From contig JAIXWD010000011.1 of assembly GCA_027482225.1 (NCBI GenBank), forward strand, positions 22,549 through 86,548: a DNA stretch of 64,000 nt, in the 5' to 3' direction. A program made the position numbers and the translations under genes. Origin of the DNA: Bacteroidota bacterium. Lineage in GTDB: Bacteria; Bacteroidota; Bacteroidia; UKL13-3. Under the pieces are notes generated by a model. It was given only the letters and a program-made list of their open reading frames with translations. It was not told the DNA's origin and made no database searches. Positions within the stretch are counted from its first letter, which is position 1; each line of letters begins with the position of its first letter. Shown here piece after piece: positions 56,425-64,000 of the stretch.

Positions 56425-57684
56425 ATGACAGATAAAAACATTGCCATTATAGGATTAGGTTACGTAGGACTTCCTTTAGCTGTAGAGTTTGGTAAAAAAT
56501 TTGAGACCATTGGATTTGATATTAATATAGATAGAATTGAGGAATTAAAAACAGGATATGACCGAACATTGGAAGTTGATTCAGATCATTTAAAATCTGC
56601 ATCAAAACTAAATTATACAGCCGACATAGCCGATTTAAAAAAGGCGAATTTTTTTATCGTTACAGTACCAACTCCAATTGATAAAAATAACAGACCCAAT
56701 TTAACACCACTAATTAAAGCCAGCGAAACAGTGGGCAAGGTTTTAAAAAAGGGCGATATCGTGGTGTATGAATCAACCGTTTATCCGGGATGCACAGAAG
56801 ATGATTGTGTACCAGTTTTAGAAAAAATAAGTGGGCTAAAATTTAACACCGACTTTTATTGTGGTTACTCTCCAGAGCGCATTAATCCGGGCGATAAGGT
56901 GCATACTGTAACTAAAATCAAAAAAATAACAGCAGGCTCTACACCTGAAATTGCCAAAACTGTTGATGCAATTTATGCATCAATTATAACTGCAGGTACT
57001 TATCAAGCACCCAGTATAAAAGTAGCCGAGGCCGCTAAAGTAATTGAGAATTGCCAACGTGATATTAATATTGCTTTTGTAAATGAATTGGCTTTAATAT
57101 TCGATAAAATGAATATTGATACATTAGAAGTACTGGAAGCAGCTGGAACTAAATGGAATTTCCTTCCGTTTAGACCTGGCCTTGTTGGTGGCCATTGCAT
57201 TGGTGTTGACCCCTACTACCTTACACACAAAGCCGAAGAAATTGGTTACCATAGCCAAGTAATATTAGCTGGCCGAAAAATCAATGACAACATGGGAGCT
57301 TTTGTGGCCAACAAAGTGGTGAAATTGATGATTAAAAAAGGCATCCATGTTAATTCAGCTAAGGCATTGGTAATGGGAATTACTTTCAAAGAAAATTGCC
57401 CAGATATACGTAATTCTAAAGTAATTGATATCATTACCGAATTAAACGACTTTGGTATACAGGTTGATGTATTCGACCCCATGGCTGATGCGCATGAGGT
57501 AAATGAGGAATATGGAATTAGTTTAATAGGTTCGCTACCAAATGGCACATACGATACCATTATTATGGCGGTAAATCATGTACAATTTGCTGATTTAGAC
57601 ATTACCTCAATTGGTAAACCAAACATGGTGTTATATGACGTGAAATCAACCTTGCCCAAAACTGCAACTGACGGAAGATTATAA
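56425..57684 (+). CDS. Nucleotide-sugar dehydrogenase (UDP-N-acetylglucosamine/galactosamine type)
   Basis: 419-residue cytoplasmic NAD-dependent enzyme oxidising C6 of a UDP-HexNAc to the uronic acid, closest in style to WbpO/TviB. NAD motif [18 protein letters not shown] (residues 6-23), [20 protein letters not shown] (about 85-105), substrate/catalytic [15 protein letters not shown] (about 149-163), catalytic Cys in [21 protein letters not shown] (about 250-270) and [18 protein letters not shown] (about 315-332) are present. The ERINPGD motif favours N-acetyl sugars over UDP-glucose. It lies six bases after wzc and eight before the epimerase gene. Confidence 0.9.
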   Translation: MTDKNIAIIGLGYVGLPLAVEFGKKFETIGFDINIDRIEELKTGYDRTLEVDSDHLKSASKLNYTADIADLKKANFFIVTVPTPIDKNNRPNLTPLIKASETVGKVLKKGDIVVYESTVYPGCTEDDCVPVLEKISGLKFNTDFYCGYSPERINPGDKVHTVTKIKKITAGSTPEIAKTVDAIYASIITAGTYQAPSIKVAEAAKVIENCQRDINIAFVNELALIFDKMNIDTLEVLEAAGTKWNFLPFRPGLVGGHCIGVDPYYLTHKAEEIGYHSQVILAGRKINDNMGAFVANKVVKLMIKKGIHVNSAKALVMGITFKENCPDIRNSKVIDIITELNDFGIQVDVFDPMADAHEVNEEYGISLIGSLPNGTYDTIIMAVNHVQFADLDITSIGKPNMVLYDVKSTLPKTATDGRL

Positions 57685-57691
57685 AACAACT

Positions 57692-58657
57692 ATGCGTATA
57701 TTGGTAACCGGAGGAGCCGGCTTTATTGGAAGTAATTTGGTTGAGGCTTTATTGCATGATGAGCGGGTTATGTTAGTGAGGATACTCGATAACCTTTCAA
57801 CTGGATTACTTAAAAATATTGAACCATTTTTATCTCATCCTAAATTAGATTGGGTTTTGGGTGATATACGCGATTGGAATACGTGCGTAAAGGCATGCCA
57901 AGGAATTGATGGCATATCGCACCAAGCAGCTTTGGGATCAGTTCCACGCTCCATCAACGATCCTGTAACCACCAATGCTGTTAATATTGGGGGCACTTTA
58001 AATATATTTACTGCAGCCCAACAAGCGGGGATTCAAAAAATAGTGTATGCCGCATCTTCTTCCACCTATGGCGACAGCCCAATTTTACCAAAACAAGAGG
58101 ACCATATTGGTAAACCTCTTTCTCCATACGCAGTTACCAAATTGGTGAATGAAATGTATGCTGATGTGTTTAACAAAACCTATGGAACAAACTTTATTGG
58201 ATTGAGGTATTTTAATATTTTTGGCCCCAAGCAAAATCCAAATGGGGCATACGCAGCAGTTATTCCATTGTTTGCAATAGCAATGCTAAATAACAAGCAG
58301 CCTTTTATTAATGGAGATGGTGATCAAAGCAGGGATTTTACCTTTGTTAGTAATGCCGTTGAAGCCAATCTGAAAGCCTTATTTAATGAAAACATGGAAG
58401 CTTGGAACCAAGTATACAATATTGCTTGTGGCGAGCAGCATACGGTTAACCAATTGTTTGAAACCTTAAAATCATACACACCAAATTTAGAACTTACTCC
58501 TCTTTATCGCGAGAGTCGTATGGGAGATGTACGCGATAGCCTAGCTGACATTAACAAAGCAAAAAAATTGCTAAATTACCAACCAACCATTACCTTAGCC
58601 AACGGGTTAAAAATTGCATTAGATTGGTACAAGCAAAACCCTGATTACTTTTTATAA
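57692..58657 (+). CDS. NAD-dependent UDP-sugar 4-epimerase (WbpP/TviC type)
   Basis: 321-residue short-chain dehydrogenase. GxxGxxG in VTGGAGFIGSNLVEALL (residues 5-21), DNLSTG (about 33), catalytic Ser/Tyr/Lys in AASSSTYGDSP and SPYAVTKLVNEMYA (about 123-160). The acceptor part has NIFGPKQNPNGAYAAVIP, resembling UDP-GlcNAc/GalNAc epimerases such as WbpP. With the previous gene it would make UDP-GalNAc and then UDP-GalNAcA, although the order and the sugar are inferred. It lies two bases before the cupin gene. Confidence 0.9.
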   Translation: MRILVTGGAGFIGSNLVEALLHDERVMLVRILDNLSTGLLKNIEPFLSHPKLDWVLGDIRDWNTCVKACQGIDGISHQAALGSVPRSINDPVTTNAVNIGGTLNIFTAAQQAGIQKIVYAASSSTYGDSPILPKQEDHIGKPLSPYAVTKLVNEMYADVFNKTYGTNFIGLRYFNIFGPKQNPNGAYAAVIPLFAIAMLNNKQPFINGDGDQSRDFTFVSNAVEANLKALFNENMEAWNQVYNIACGEQHTVNQLFETLKSYTPNLELTPLYRESRMGDVRDSLADINKAKKLLNYQPTITLANGLKIALDWYKQNPDYFL

Positions 58658-58659
58658 AT

Positions 58660-59067
58660 ATGGATTACAAACCACCACATATTATCGATTTTGGCAAATT
58701 GGGTGATCCAGGAGTTGGTTATTTATCAATTGCTGAAAACACCAAAATGCCTTTTAAAATTGAGCGCGTATTTTGGACCTATTACACCCCCGAAAGTATT
58801 GTAAGAGGAAGGCATGCACACCATAAAACCGAACAAATTTTGATGGCTGTTACAGGGCGTATCATTGTAACTACGGATGATGGAAAAGGTAACATCCAAA
58901 CCTTTGTGTTGGATGAACCCAATAAAGGCGTGTACTTACCACCTAATGTGTGGCACACCATGCAATACAGTCATACGGCCATACAATTGGTATTTGCTTC
59001 TATGACTTATGATGGTGAAGATTACATTCGCGATTACGAACAATTTAAACAAGTGTGGAGTAAATAA
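58660..59067 (+). CDS. WxcM-like cupin, sugar 3,4-ketoisomerase (FdtA/QdtA type)
   Basis: 135-residue single-domain cupin. FKIERVFWTYYTPESIVRGRHAHHKTEQILMAV contains the RGxHAH catalytic motif (residues about 46-55), and PPNVWHTMQYSHTAI is the second cupin motif (about 88-102). Known relatives convert dTDP-4-keto-6-deoxyglucose to the 3-keto isomer. The position right before an acetyltransferase and an aminotransferase copies the FdtA-FdtC-FdtB (or QdtA-C-B) arrangement. Its stop overlaps the next ATG by one base. Confidence 0.9.
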   Translation: MDYKPPHIIDFGKLGDPGVGYLSIAENTKMPFKIERVFWTYYTPESIVRGRHAHHKTEQILMAVTGRIIVTTDDGKGNIQTFVLDEPNKGVYLPPNVWHTMQYSHTAIQLVFASMTYDGEDYIRDYEQFKQVWSK

Positions 59068-59630
59068 TGGGAGCGCCTAAAATTCATCCGCATGCTATTG
59101 TAGAAACCAGTGATATTGGTGATGACACACGCATATGGGCTTTTGTTCATATTTTAGAGGGTGCTAAAATTGGTTCTGGTTGTAATATCTGCGATCACTG
59201 TTATGTTGAATATGATGTGACCATTGGCAATAATGTAACAGTAAAATGTGGCATCTATATTTGGGAAAATACCGTGATTGAAGATGATGTATTTTTAGGA
59301 CCGAATGTGGTGTTTACCAACAACCCTCGTCCACGAAGTAAACAATACATAAACCACCTAAAAACACATATTAAAGAAGGCGCATCTGTTGGAGCAAATT
59401 CGACCATACTAGGTGGAGTTACCATTGGCAGATATGCCATGGCTGGAATGGGCAGTATAATCACTCGGGATGTTCCTGATTATGCTTTAGTATATGGCAA
59501 CCCTGCTAAACAAAAAGGTTGGGTTGATGAAGAAGGTAACGGTTTAACTGCCCAGCCAGATGGAACTTGGATAAGCCCTAACGGAAATATATATATTGAA
59601 ACAAGCAACGGATTAACTCCTAAATCCTAA
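59067..59630 (+). CDS. Left-handed beta-helix N-acetyltransferase (FdtC/WbpD type)
   Basis: 187-residue hexapeptide-repeat enzyme. Repeats from HPHAIVETSDIGDDTRIWAFVHI through VTIGNNVTVKCGIYIWENTVIEDDVFLGPNVVFTNN, then GASVGANSTILGGVTIGRYAMAGMGSIITRDVPDYALVYGNPAKQKGW, the usual family ending. It likely acetylates a 3-amino sugar made by the neighbouring aminotransferase, with acetyl-CoA. The tail (about 155-187) has a short extra strand pair. Translation is coupled to the cupin gene by a one-base overlap. Confidence 0.9.
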   Translation: MGAPKIHPHAIVETSDIGDDTRIWAFVHILEGAKIGSGCNICDHCYVEYDVTIGNNVTVKCGIYIWENTVIEDDVFLGPNVVFTNNPRPRSKQYINHLKTHIKEGASVGANSTILGGVTIGRYAMAGMGSIITRDVPDYALVYGNPAKQKGWVDEEGNGLTAQPDGTWISPNGNIYIETSNGLTPKS

Positions 59631-59639
59631 TGAATTTTT

Positions 59640-60743
59640 ATGATTCCATTTTTAAGTTTTAAGTACATGAATGAAGAAATAAAAGCGGAGCTTTTACCTT
59701 CATTCGAACATTTTATTGATAAGGGTTGGTACGTGTTAGGCGACCAAGTAAAACAATTTGAAAAAGATTATGCAGATTTCTGCACCACCAAACACACAGT
59801 TGGTGTGGCCAATGGTTTAGATGCATTAATTATTGCGCTTAAAACATTAAATATTGGCCCGGGTGATGAAGTGATTGTTCCTTCAAACACGTATATCGCA
59901 AGTTGGTTGGCAGTAAGTTATGTAGGTGCCACTCCTATTCCGGTTGAGCCACGAATAGATACCTACAACATCAATCCCAATTTGATTGAAGCAGCCATCA
60001 CATCTAAAACTAAAGCCATCATGCCGGTACACCTATACGGTCAATGTTGTGAGATGGAAGCAATCATGAACATTGCACTAAAACATCATTTATTTGTTGT
60101 AGAAGATAATGCACAATCGCAGGGCGCAACTTATAATGGACAAATTACTGGTAGTTTTGGTCACATCAATGGCACCAGTTTTTATCCAGGTAAAAACTTA
60201 GGCGCTTATGGTGATGCAGGAGCCATTACCACCAACGATGAACAGTTATATCACCGTGCAAATGTGATTCGTAATTACGGTTCACAAAAAAAATATTACA
60301 ACGAAATTAAAGGTATTAATAGCCGTTTGGATGAATTGCAAGCGGGATTTTTATCCATTAAATTAAACCACTTAAACAAGTGGAGCAAACAACGCAACCA
60401 CATTGCATCTTTATACAACCAAATGTTACATGGTGTAGGAGATGTTGTTACACCTGAGTTGGCTAATGGTGCAACTTCCGTATATCATTTGTATGTAATT
60501 AGAACCAATAAACGTGATGAATTACAACAATATTTAAACACCCATGAATTAGGTACTTTAATTCATTACCCTTTACCACCGCATTTACAAGAAGCATATC
60601 AAGAATTGGGCTACCAAAAAGGTGATTTTCCTTTGGCAGAAACCATAGCTGATACCTGTTTAAGTTTACCGTTATTCCCAGGATTAACGGATGGGCAAGT
60701 GGAACAAGTTTGCAACACCATCAAACAATTTTACCATGGCTAA
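59640..60743 (+). CDS. DegT/DnrJ/EryC1/StrS sugar aminotransferase (FdtB type)
   Basis: 367-residue PLP enzyme transferring an amino group to a nucleotide-linked keto-sugar. Motifs: GVANGLDALIIALKTLNIGPGDEVIVPSNTY (about 56-86), HLYGQCCEMEAI (about 128), VVEDNAQSQGATYNG (about 158-172, Asp for PLP N1) and the Schiff-base lysine in SFYPGKNLGAYGDAGAI (about 181-197, Lys near 186). With the cupin and acetyltransferase it forms a three-step module for an N-acetylated 3-amino-deoxyhexose. The following glycosyltransferase overlaps it by eight bases. Confidence 0.92.
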   Translation: MIPFLSFKYMNEEIKAELLPSFEHFIDKGWYVLGDQVKQFEKDYADFCTTKHTVGVANGLDALIIALKTLNIGPGDEVIVPSNTYIASWLAVSYVGATPIPVEPRIDTYNINPNLIEAAITSKTKAIMPVHLYGQCCEMEAIMNIALKHHLFVVEDNAQSQGATYNGQITGSFGHINGTSFYPGKNLGAYGDAGAITTNDEQLYHRANVIRNYGSQKKYYNEIKGINSRLDELQAGFLSIKLNHLNKWSKQRNHIASLYNQMLHGVGDVVTPELANGATSVYHLYVIRTNKRDELQQYLNTHELGTLIHYPLPPHLQEAYQELGYQKGDFPLAETIADTCLSLPLFPGLTDGQVEQVCNTIKQFYHG

Positions 60744-61662
60744 ACTGTCTGTTATCATTCCTTGCTATTACAACGAGCATAATATTCCAGTTACCACGCA
60801 AGAACTTATTGCTAACGAAGCTTTGTTTCCTGCGGAGGTAACTTTTGAATACGTAATGGTGGATGATGGTAGTAAAGATGGTACTTTAAATGAACTTAAA
60901 AAGTTTAAAAACAGATATCCTGATAAGGTAAAAGTAGTAAAACTAAGCGGAAATTTTGGCTCATATAATGCCATACAAGCTGGAATGAAACATGCTACAG
61001 GCGATTGTAATGTAGTAATTGCTGCCGACCTTCAAGATCCACCAGAATTGATGGTGAAGATGTTTGAATATTGGGAAAAAGGAGTAAAGTTAGTTGTAGC
61101 TAACCGTGACGAACGTGAAGACAAATGGACCAGTAGATTATTTGCAGAATATTACCAAAAGTTAATCCGTAAACATGCTTTACCCAATTTACCCAAAGGT
61201 GGTTTCGATTATTGTTTATTTGATAAACAGTTGCGCGAACAAGTAATAAACCTCAACGAAACCAATACCAATTCTTTGTATTTATTAATGTGGTTGAAGT
61301 ACGATTACGTAGCCATTCCGTATACACGTAAAGAAAGAAAAATTGGTCAATCGAGGTGGACATTAAAGAAAAAAGTCAAGTTGTTTATTGATTCCTTTGT
61401 GTCGTTTTCATATGCACCACTTCGTTTAATCACCACCACCGGATTATTACTTGGCGGTTCATCCTTTTTGTATGCCATGTACGTAATTACAGCACGCTTA
61501 AGTGGTTGGATTGATATACAAGGATGGAGTACCATGATGGTAGTTTTTCTATTGGTATCTTCATTCCAAATGATGGCTTTAGGAATTATTGGCGAGTACC
61601 TTTGGCGTAATCTCGAAGCCGGCAGAAAACGCCCTCCATTTATTGTGGAAGAAGTGATTTAA
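60736..61662 (+). CDS. GT2 glycosyltransferase with C-terminal membrane helices (GtrB/ArnC/DPM1-like)
   Basis: 308 residues from the ATG at 60736, chosen because MAKLSVIIPCYYNEHN is the standard GT2 start; an earlier start would place 15 unrelated residues inside the previous gene. The catalytic Asp motifs are VMVDDGSKDGT (about 36-46) and AADLQDPPELM (about 95-105). The two C-terminal TM helices (TTTGLLLGGSSFLYAMYVITA and MMVVFLLVSSFQMMALGIIGE) and the basic amphipathic linker KERKIGQSRWTLKKK mark the group that loads sugars onto undecaprenyl or dolichyl phosphate. It is the last recognisable gene of the operon. Confidence 0.92.
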   Translation: MAKLSVIIPCYYNEHNIPVTTQELIANEALFPAEVTFEYVMVDDGSKDGTLNELKKFKNRYPDKVKVVKLSGNFGSYNAIQAGMKHATGDCNVVIAADLQDPPELMVKMFEYWEKGVKLVVANRDEREDKWTSRLFAEYYQKLIRKHALPNLPKGGFDYCLFDKQLREQVINLNETNTNSLYLLMWLKYDYVAIPYTRKERKIGQSRWTLKKKVKLFIDSFVSFSYAPLRLITTTGLLLGGSSFLYAMYVITARLSGWIDIQGWSTMMVVFLLVSSFQMMALGIIGEYLWRNLEAGRKRPPFIVEEVI

Positions 61663-61701
61663 AAATTGTAATTAAAATTGGTTTAGGTTATTAGTAGCAG
61701 C

Positions 61702-61742
61702 CTGTTCAAGCAGACACAGGCCATAGTGTCTGTTGTGAACAG
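61702..61742. repeat. Imperfect hairpin at end of the polysaccharide operon
   Basis: Arms CTGTTCA-AG-CAGACAC and GTGTCTG-TTG-TGAACAG around an eight-base loop, 40 bases past the GT2 stop. No T run follows, so it is a weak terminator candidate or part of a repeat. Confidence 0.45.
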
Positions 61743-61823
61743 CATATTCGGGTTCTATCGAAACGTAGTTCAGCGAAGCTAAAATGACTTAGTTGTTTAT
61801 AGTTTTAAAGTACATGACAGTTC

Positions 61824-61903
61824 AGCCACTTCGAGCAGGCACAGACCGTAGCGTCAAGTGTTTGCCTCGGGCTGACATGGGCGTTGGAGCAAGTATCGAG
61901 AAG
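61824..61903. repeat. AGCCACTTCGAG repeat family, diverged copy C
   Basis: Begins AGCCACTTCGAG like copies A and B near clpB and contains TATCGAGAAG near its end. Its right edge runs into GAGGAGTTGGAGGAGAT, resembling the end of the MITE-like family around upxY. Confidence 0.5.
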
Positions 61904-61960
61904 AGGAGTTGGAGGAGATGTGATGATTTGTATTACCTCAATAACTTCCAACATAAAAGT

Positions 61961-62050
61961 TAAACTAACATTGGGAAGTGCTCCCCTCCTTTTAGGAGGT
62001 ACCGAAGCAAGTTCGGCATTTGCAAGGTGACGCAGGCCGGGGTGGTACTG
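61961..62050. repeat. GC-rich nuclease-associated repeat, copy 1
   Basis: Begins AACTAACATTGGGAAGTGCT and ends GCAGGCCGGGGTGGT. It shares the inner AAGTTCGGCATTTGCAAGGT segment with copy 3. Confidence 0.7.
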
Positions 62051-62107
62051 ATTATCTTTTTATAAAACATCCTCTAATAACCTAAATTACCAAACAACGG
62101 GTAACTT

Positions 62108-62210
62108 CAATATTTTATTTATTAATAAAAGTTTCATATTTACTGTTAAACTAACATTGGGAAGTGCTCCCCGCCTTTTAGGAGGGGTGGCCGCAGGCCG
62201 GGGTGGTTTT
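62108..62210. repeat. GC-rich nuclease-associated repeat, copy 2 (left of DUF559)
   Basis: Starts CAATATTTTATTTATTAA, contains AAGTTTCAT...AACTAACATTGGGAAG, and ends GCCGCAGGCCGGGGTGGTT. It lies 124 bp before the DUF559 start and matches copy 3 along its whole length. Confidence 0.75.
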
Positions 62211-62334
62211 TATCTTCAATTAAATTTATTTAGTTATACCTCACTCTTACTAAAAAATACCGCTTTTAAAAAATCTTATCTCTCCTACATTTTAATTTAT
62301 ATTTAAGTAATAACTTCGTTTTAAACGTATAACA

Positions 62335-62712
62335 ATGAAACCCATCCACAACAAATCATATTTAAAACCATACAGAACTTCCCTTCGAAATAGAGCAACA
62401 CCAGCGGAAGCCTTTTTATGGAACTACTTGAAAAAATCACAATTAGAGGGGAGAAAATTCAGAAGACAACACAGCATTGATAATTACATAGTAGACTTCT
62501 TTTGTTATGAAGAATCATTAGCAATTGAATTAGATGGTGAAATTCATAACATGCAAATAGAAAAGGACAAAATACGTGAAGCATATTTATTATCAAAAGG
62601 GATTAAGGTCATTCGTTTTGAAAATCGTTTTGTATTTGAACACCTTGAACAAGTATTGGATGATATCATAAAGTGCTTTACCCCTCACCCTGGTTACAGG
62701 GAGCTCCCCTAA
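62335..62712 (+). CDS. DUF559 (Vsr/MTES-like) endonuclease-domain protein
   Basis: 125-residue protein of the DUF559 family, a restriction-endonuclease-like fold related to Vsr mismatch nucleases. Diagnostic parts: LKPYRTSLRNRATPAEAFLWNYLKKSQLEGRKFRRQHSIDNYIVDFFCYEESLAIELDGEIH (catalytic Asp in YIVDFFC, E-L-D-G in LAIELDG) and GIKVIRFENRFVF near the end. Such genes are scattered in Bacteroidota; biological role unknown. It sits alone between direct copies of a GC-rich repeat and is not part of the polysaccharide operon. Confidence 0.88.
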   Translation: MKPIHNKSYLKPYRTSLRNRATPAEAFLWNYLKKSQLEGRKFRRQHSIDNYIVDFFCYEESLAIELDGEIHNMQIEKDKIREAYLLSKGIKVIRFENRFVFEHLEQVLDDIIKCFTPHPGYRELP

Positions 62713-62732
62713 CATGGGAGCAGCGCTTACCA

Positions 62733-62860
62733 TCAATATTTTTTTTATTAAACTAAGTTTCATCTTTAACGTAAAACCAAAATACGGGCACGCTCCCCAC
62801 CTACCAGGCGCTACCAATTTAAGTTCGGCATTTGCAAGGTGGCCGTAAGCCGAGGTGGTT
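62733..62860. repeat. GC-rich nuclease-associated repeat, copy 3 (right of DUF559)
   Basis: Starts CAATATTTTTTTTATTAA, passes AAGTTTCATCTTTAACGT and ends GGCCGTAAGCCGAGGTGGTT. Same orientation as copy 2, so the DUF559 gene is enclosed by direct repeats. Confidence 0.72.
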
Positions 62861-62889
62861 AATCATTTAGCTGACATGCTTCTTTTAAT

Positions 62890-63047
62890 CAACATCCTCC
62901 TCTTATCCTCCTTCGAAGGAGGACGGTTAATAAACTTCAAAGTGCCTATTTCCATTTAATAAAAGTGTATGGAACAACTCCAAATGAAAAATATACATGG
63001 TAATACGATTAACTAACGCTCCTCTTCGAAGAGGAGTTGGTGGAGAT
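62890..63047. repeat. MITE-like unit 1 upstream of upxY
   Basis: Left end AACATCCTCCTCTTATCCTC with inner palindrome CCTCCTTCGAAGGAGG; right end CCTCTTCGAAGAGGAGTTGG then TGGAGAT. The ends are imperfect inverted repeats of one another (AACATC...CCTC). The middle differs from units 2 and 3. Confidence 0.7.
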
Positions 63048-63101
63048 TTTTCTTAATGATGTTAATTTTAATTTTCAAATTTTAACCATTTAATTTCCCG
63101 C

Positions 63102-63123
63102 AAAAAAAAAAAAAAAAAAAAAA
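63102..63123. repeat. 22-A homopolymer at upxY start
   Basis: Twenty-two adenines run directly into the first codons of the upxY-like gene. No other run in the window is close to this length. It either hides a mutated start or is an assembly artefact. Confidence 0.8.
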
Positions 63124-63609
63124 TGGTATGCCATTTACACCAATCCAAGAGCTGAAAAAAAAACAGCAGAGAAACTAATAGAAAAAGGAATTGAGGTATA
63201 CCTGCCCCTACAAACTACCATCAAACAATGGAGTGATCGTAAAAAAAAGGTGGAAGAGCCCTTGTTTAAATCATACTTATTTGTTTTTGTAAATGTTGAA
63301 GCAGAAAGGATTTCTGTTTTAGAAACACAAGGTGTAGTTAAATTTGTTCGAATAGGAGGAGAAATTCCTCCTATAAGAAAAGTCATTATAGATACCATAA
63401 AACTAAGTCTAGCAAATTTTTCAAATATTGAAATCACTAATCAAGATTTGCAAATCAACCAATCAGTGCAAGTTATTGCAGGACCATTGAGAGGTTATAC
63501 CGGCAAAATTATGGAGCAACACGGGAATCAATATTTTGCAGTGCACATAGAAGAACTTGGTGCACACATGTTGTTAAAAATACCTGCATCACACTTACTA
63601 GTTTTATAA
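63121..63609 (+). CDS. UpxY-type NusG-like transcription antiterminator, start codon missing
   Basis: About 162 residues of the NusG/RfaH-like UpxY family, which control read-through in Bacteroidota polysaccharide loci. The N-terminal NGN domain is complete from KWYAIYTNPRAEKKTAEKLI (63121 on), with VYLPLQTTIKQWSDRKKKVEEPLFKSYLFVFV. The KOW domain is IAGPLRGYTGKIMEQHGNQYF (about 114-134), and it ends LKIPASHLLVL. The expected start is M-K-K just before KWYAI, but that place is filled by the 22-A tract; the in-frame stop TAA is at 63091 and no ATG/GTG/TTG lies between. An ATG formed at the end of the A run (63123) is out of frame. An internal GTG at 63250 would lose half the NGN domain. Confidence 0.78.
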   Translation, partial: KWYAIYTNPRAEKKTAEKLIEKGIEVYLPLQTTIKQWSDRKKKVEEPLFKSYLFVFVNVEAERISVLETQGVVKFVRIGGEIPPIRKVIIDTIKLSLANFSNIEITNQDLQINQSVQVIAGPLRGYTGKIMEQHGNQYFAVHIEELGAHMLLKIPASHLLVL

Positions 63610-63671
63610 AGAACTATAAAATACCTTTCAGTATAAGTATTTTCGTAATTCGTTATTTATCTTATTCAAAA

Positions 63672-63845
63672 AACATCCACCTCTTATCCTCCTTCAAAGG
63701 AGGACGATCACTTTTCGTATAACCACAACCTTCAATTCCAAAATAATTCGACCTAAAACCATAGGATAATCATTTATTGGAATTCTATTTGTAATGGAAA
63801 GTTAAACAAGCCCTCCTCTTTGAAGAGGAGTTGGTGGAGATGTTG
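63672..63845. repeat. MITE-like unit 2 downstream of upxY
   Basis: About 174 bp with the same ends as unit 1 (AACATCCACCTCTTATCCTC ... GAGGAGTTGGTGGAGATGTT). Its interior, including CGATCACTTTTCGTATAACC, is nearly identical to unit 3. Confidence 0.75.
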
Positions 63846-63855
63846 TACACGAGTT

Positions 63856-64000
63856 AACATCCTCCTCTTATCCTCCTTCGAAGGAGGTCGATCACTTTTC
63901 GTATAACCACAAACTTCAATTCCAAAATAATTCGACCTAAAACCATAGGATAATCATTTATTGGAAATCTAATCGCTATAGAAAGTTAAACAAGCGCTCC
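63856..64000. repeat. MITE-like unit 3, cut by the window edge
   Basis: Starts AACATCCTCCTCTTATCCTC exactly 184 bp after unit 2 and follows it closely to the end of the window. The right end lies outside. Confidence 0.75.

Larger units (their letters stand above)
61663..62334. other. Repeat-rich non-coding region
   Basis: 672 bp with no gene. It holds a 41-base hairpin (61702-61742), a diverged AGCCACTTCGAG copy and two copies of the GC-rich repeat found beside the DUF559 gene. Confidence 0.6.
62713..63101. other. Repeat-filled non-coding region before upxY
   Basis: Contains GC-rich repeat copy 3 and the first MITE-like unit. No gene is supported. Confidence 0.55.

Noticed and set aside
62593..62817. 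Minus-strand frame over the end of the DUF559 gene
   Set aside because: It runs through repeat DNA and antisense to a recognised gene.
63250..63609. Short UpxY protein starting at the internal GTG
   Set aside because: It would remove half of the NGN domain, whose codons are perfectly preserved upstream; loss of the true start is more likely.

Overview
The window is a chromosomal stretch of an AT-rich Bacteroidota bacterium. Evidence seen directly: at least five, probably six, secreted proteins end in type IX secretion (T9SS) sorting domains (five type A or A-like, one type B/CHU_C); there is a GldN/PorN-like gene; RNase Y is followed on the chromosome by ZapA; there is a UpxY/NusG-like antiterminator; and several candidate promoters have the Bacteroidota form TAnnTTTG (here often TATATTCG). 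The genus cannot be fixed from the sequence. No rRNA, tRNA, CRISPR array or phage was seen.

Layout. 0.4-5.0 kb: two T9SS-exported multidomain proteins in one operon. 5.2-7.3 kb: tex. 7.4-11.5 kb: a type B T9SS protein, a TM2 protein, an unknown secreted protein and a hidden DUF2752 membrane gene. 11.6-18.4 kb (minus strand): rny, zapA, a coiled-coil partner, an alpha/beta hydrolase lipoprotein, a second lipoprotein, icd, tcdA and a TatD nuclease. 18.7-24.7 kb: a PNGase F-like glycosidase with a T9SS tail, an orphan LuxR-type response regulator, a lipoprotein gene broken by an in-frame TAA, and another T9SS protein. 25-32.3 kb: purD, a THUMP RNA methyltransferase, a START-domain protein, arfB, a cyclophilin lipoprotein and clpB. 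32.7-39.4 kb: an envelope protein, an HTH protein, an aminotransferase, a heptose-kinase-like PfkB enzyme, a YbjQ protein, a lone gldN homologue broken by an in-frame TAA, an LPP20-like lipoprotein and trxA. 39.5-52.7 kb: dnaE, an Asp-box T9SS protein, a GlcD-type oxidase, a GxxExxY nuclease element, a dipeptidyl-peptidase IV and two POT peptide transporters. 53.1-61.7 kb: a compact exopolysaccharide/capsule operon (Wza, Wzc, UDP-sugar dehydrogenase, epimerase, FdtA-like cupin, acetyltransferase, aminotransferase, GT2). 61.7-64 kb: a repeat-rich zone with a DUF559 nuclease gene and a upxY-like gene that has no start codon.

How genes work together. DPP-IV and the two POT carriers form a plausible peptide-scavenging set. 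The polysaccharide operon has export (Wza/Wzc), a UDP-GlcNAc to UDP-GalNAc to UDP-GalNAcA branch (epimerase plus dehydrogenase) and an amino-deoxysugar branch (3,4-ketoisomerase, aminotransferase, N-acetyltransferase); RmlA/RmlB are not in the window.

The most unusual material is repeat DNA tied to small nuclease genes. A GxxExxY gene is bracketed by inverted copies of a CTCTGCG-type repeat, and its right-hand repeat supplies the signal-peptide core of the downstream DPP-IV. A DUF559 gene lies between direct copies of a different GC-rich repeat. A third, MITE-like family brackets upxY, whose start is replaced by a 22-A tract. Other points of interest are three 43-bp tandem modules upstream of the polysaccharide operon and two secretion-linked genes interrupted by single in-frame TAA codons.
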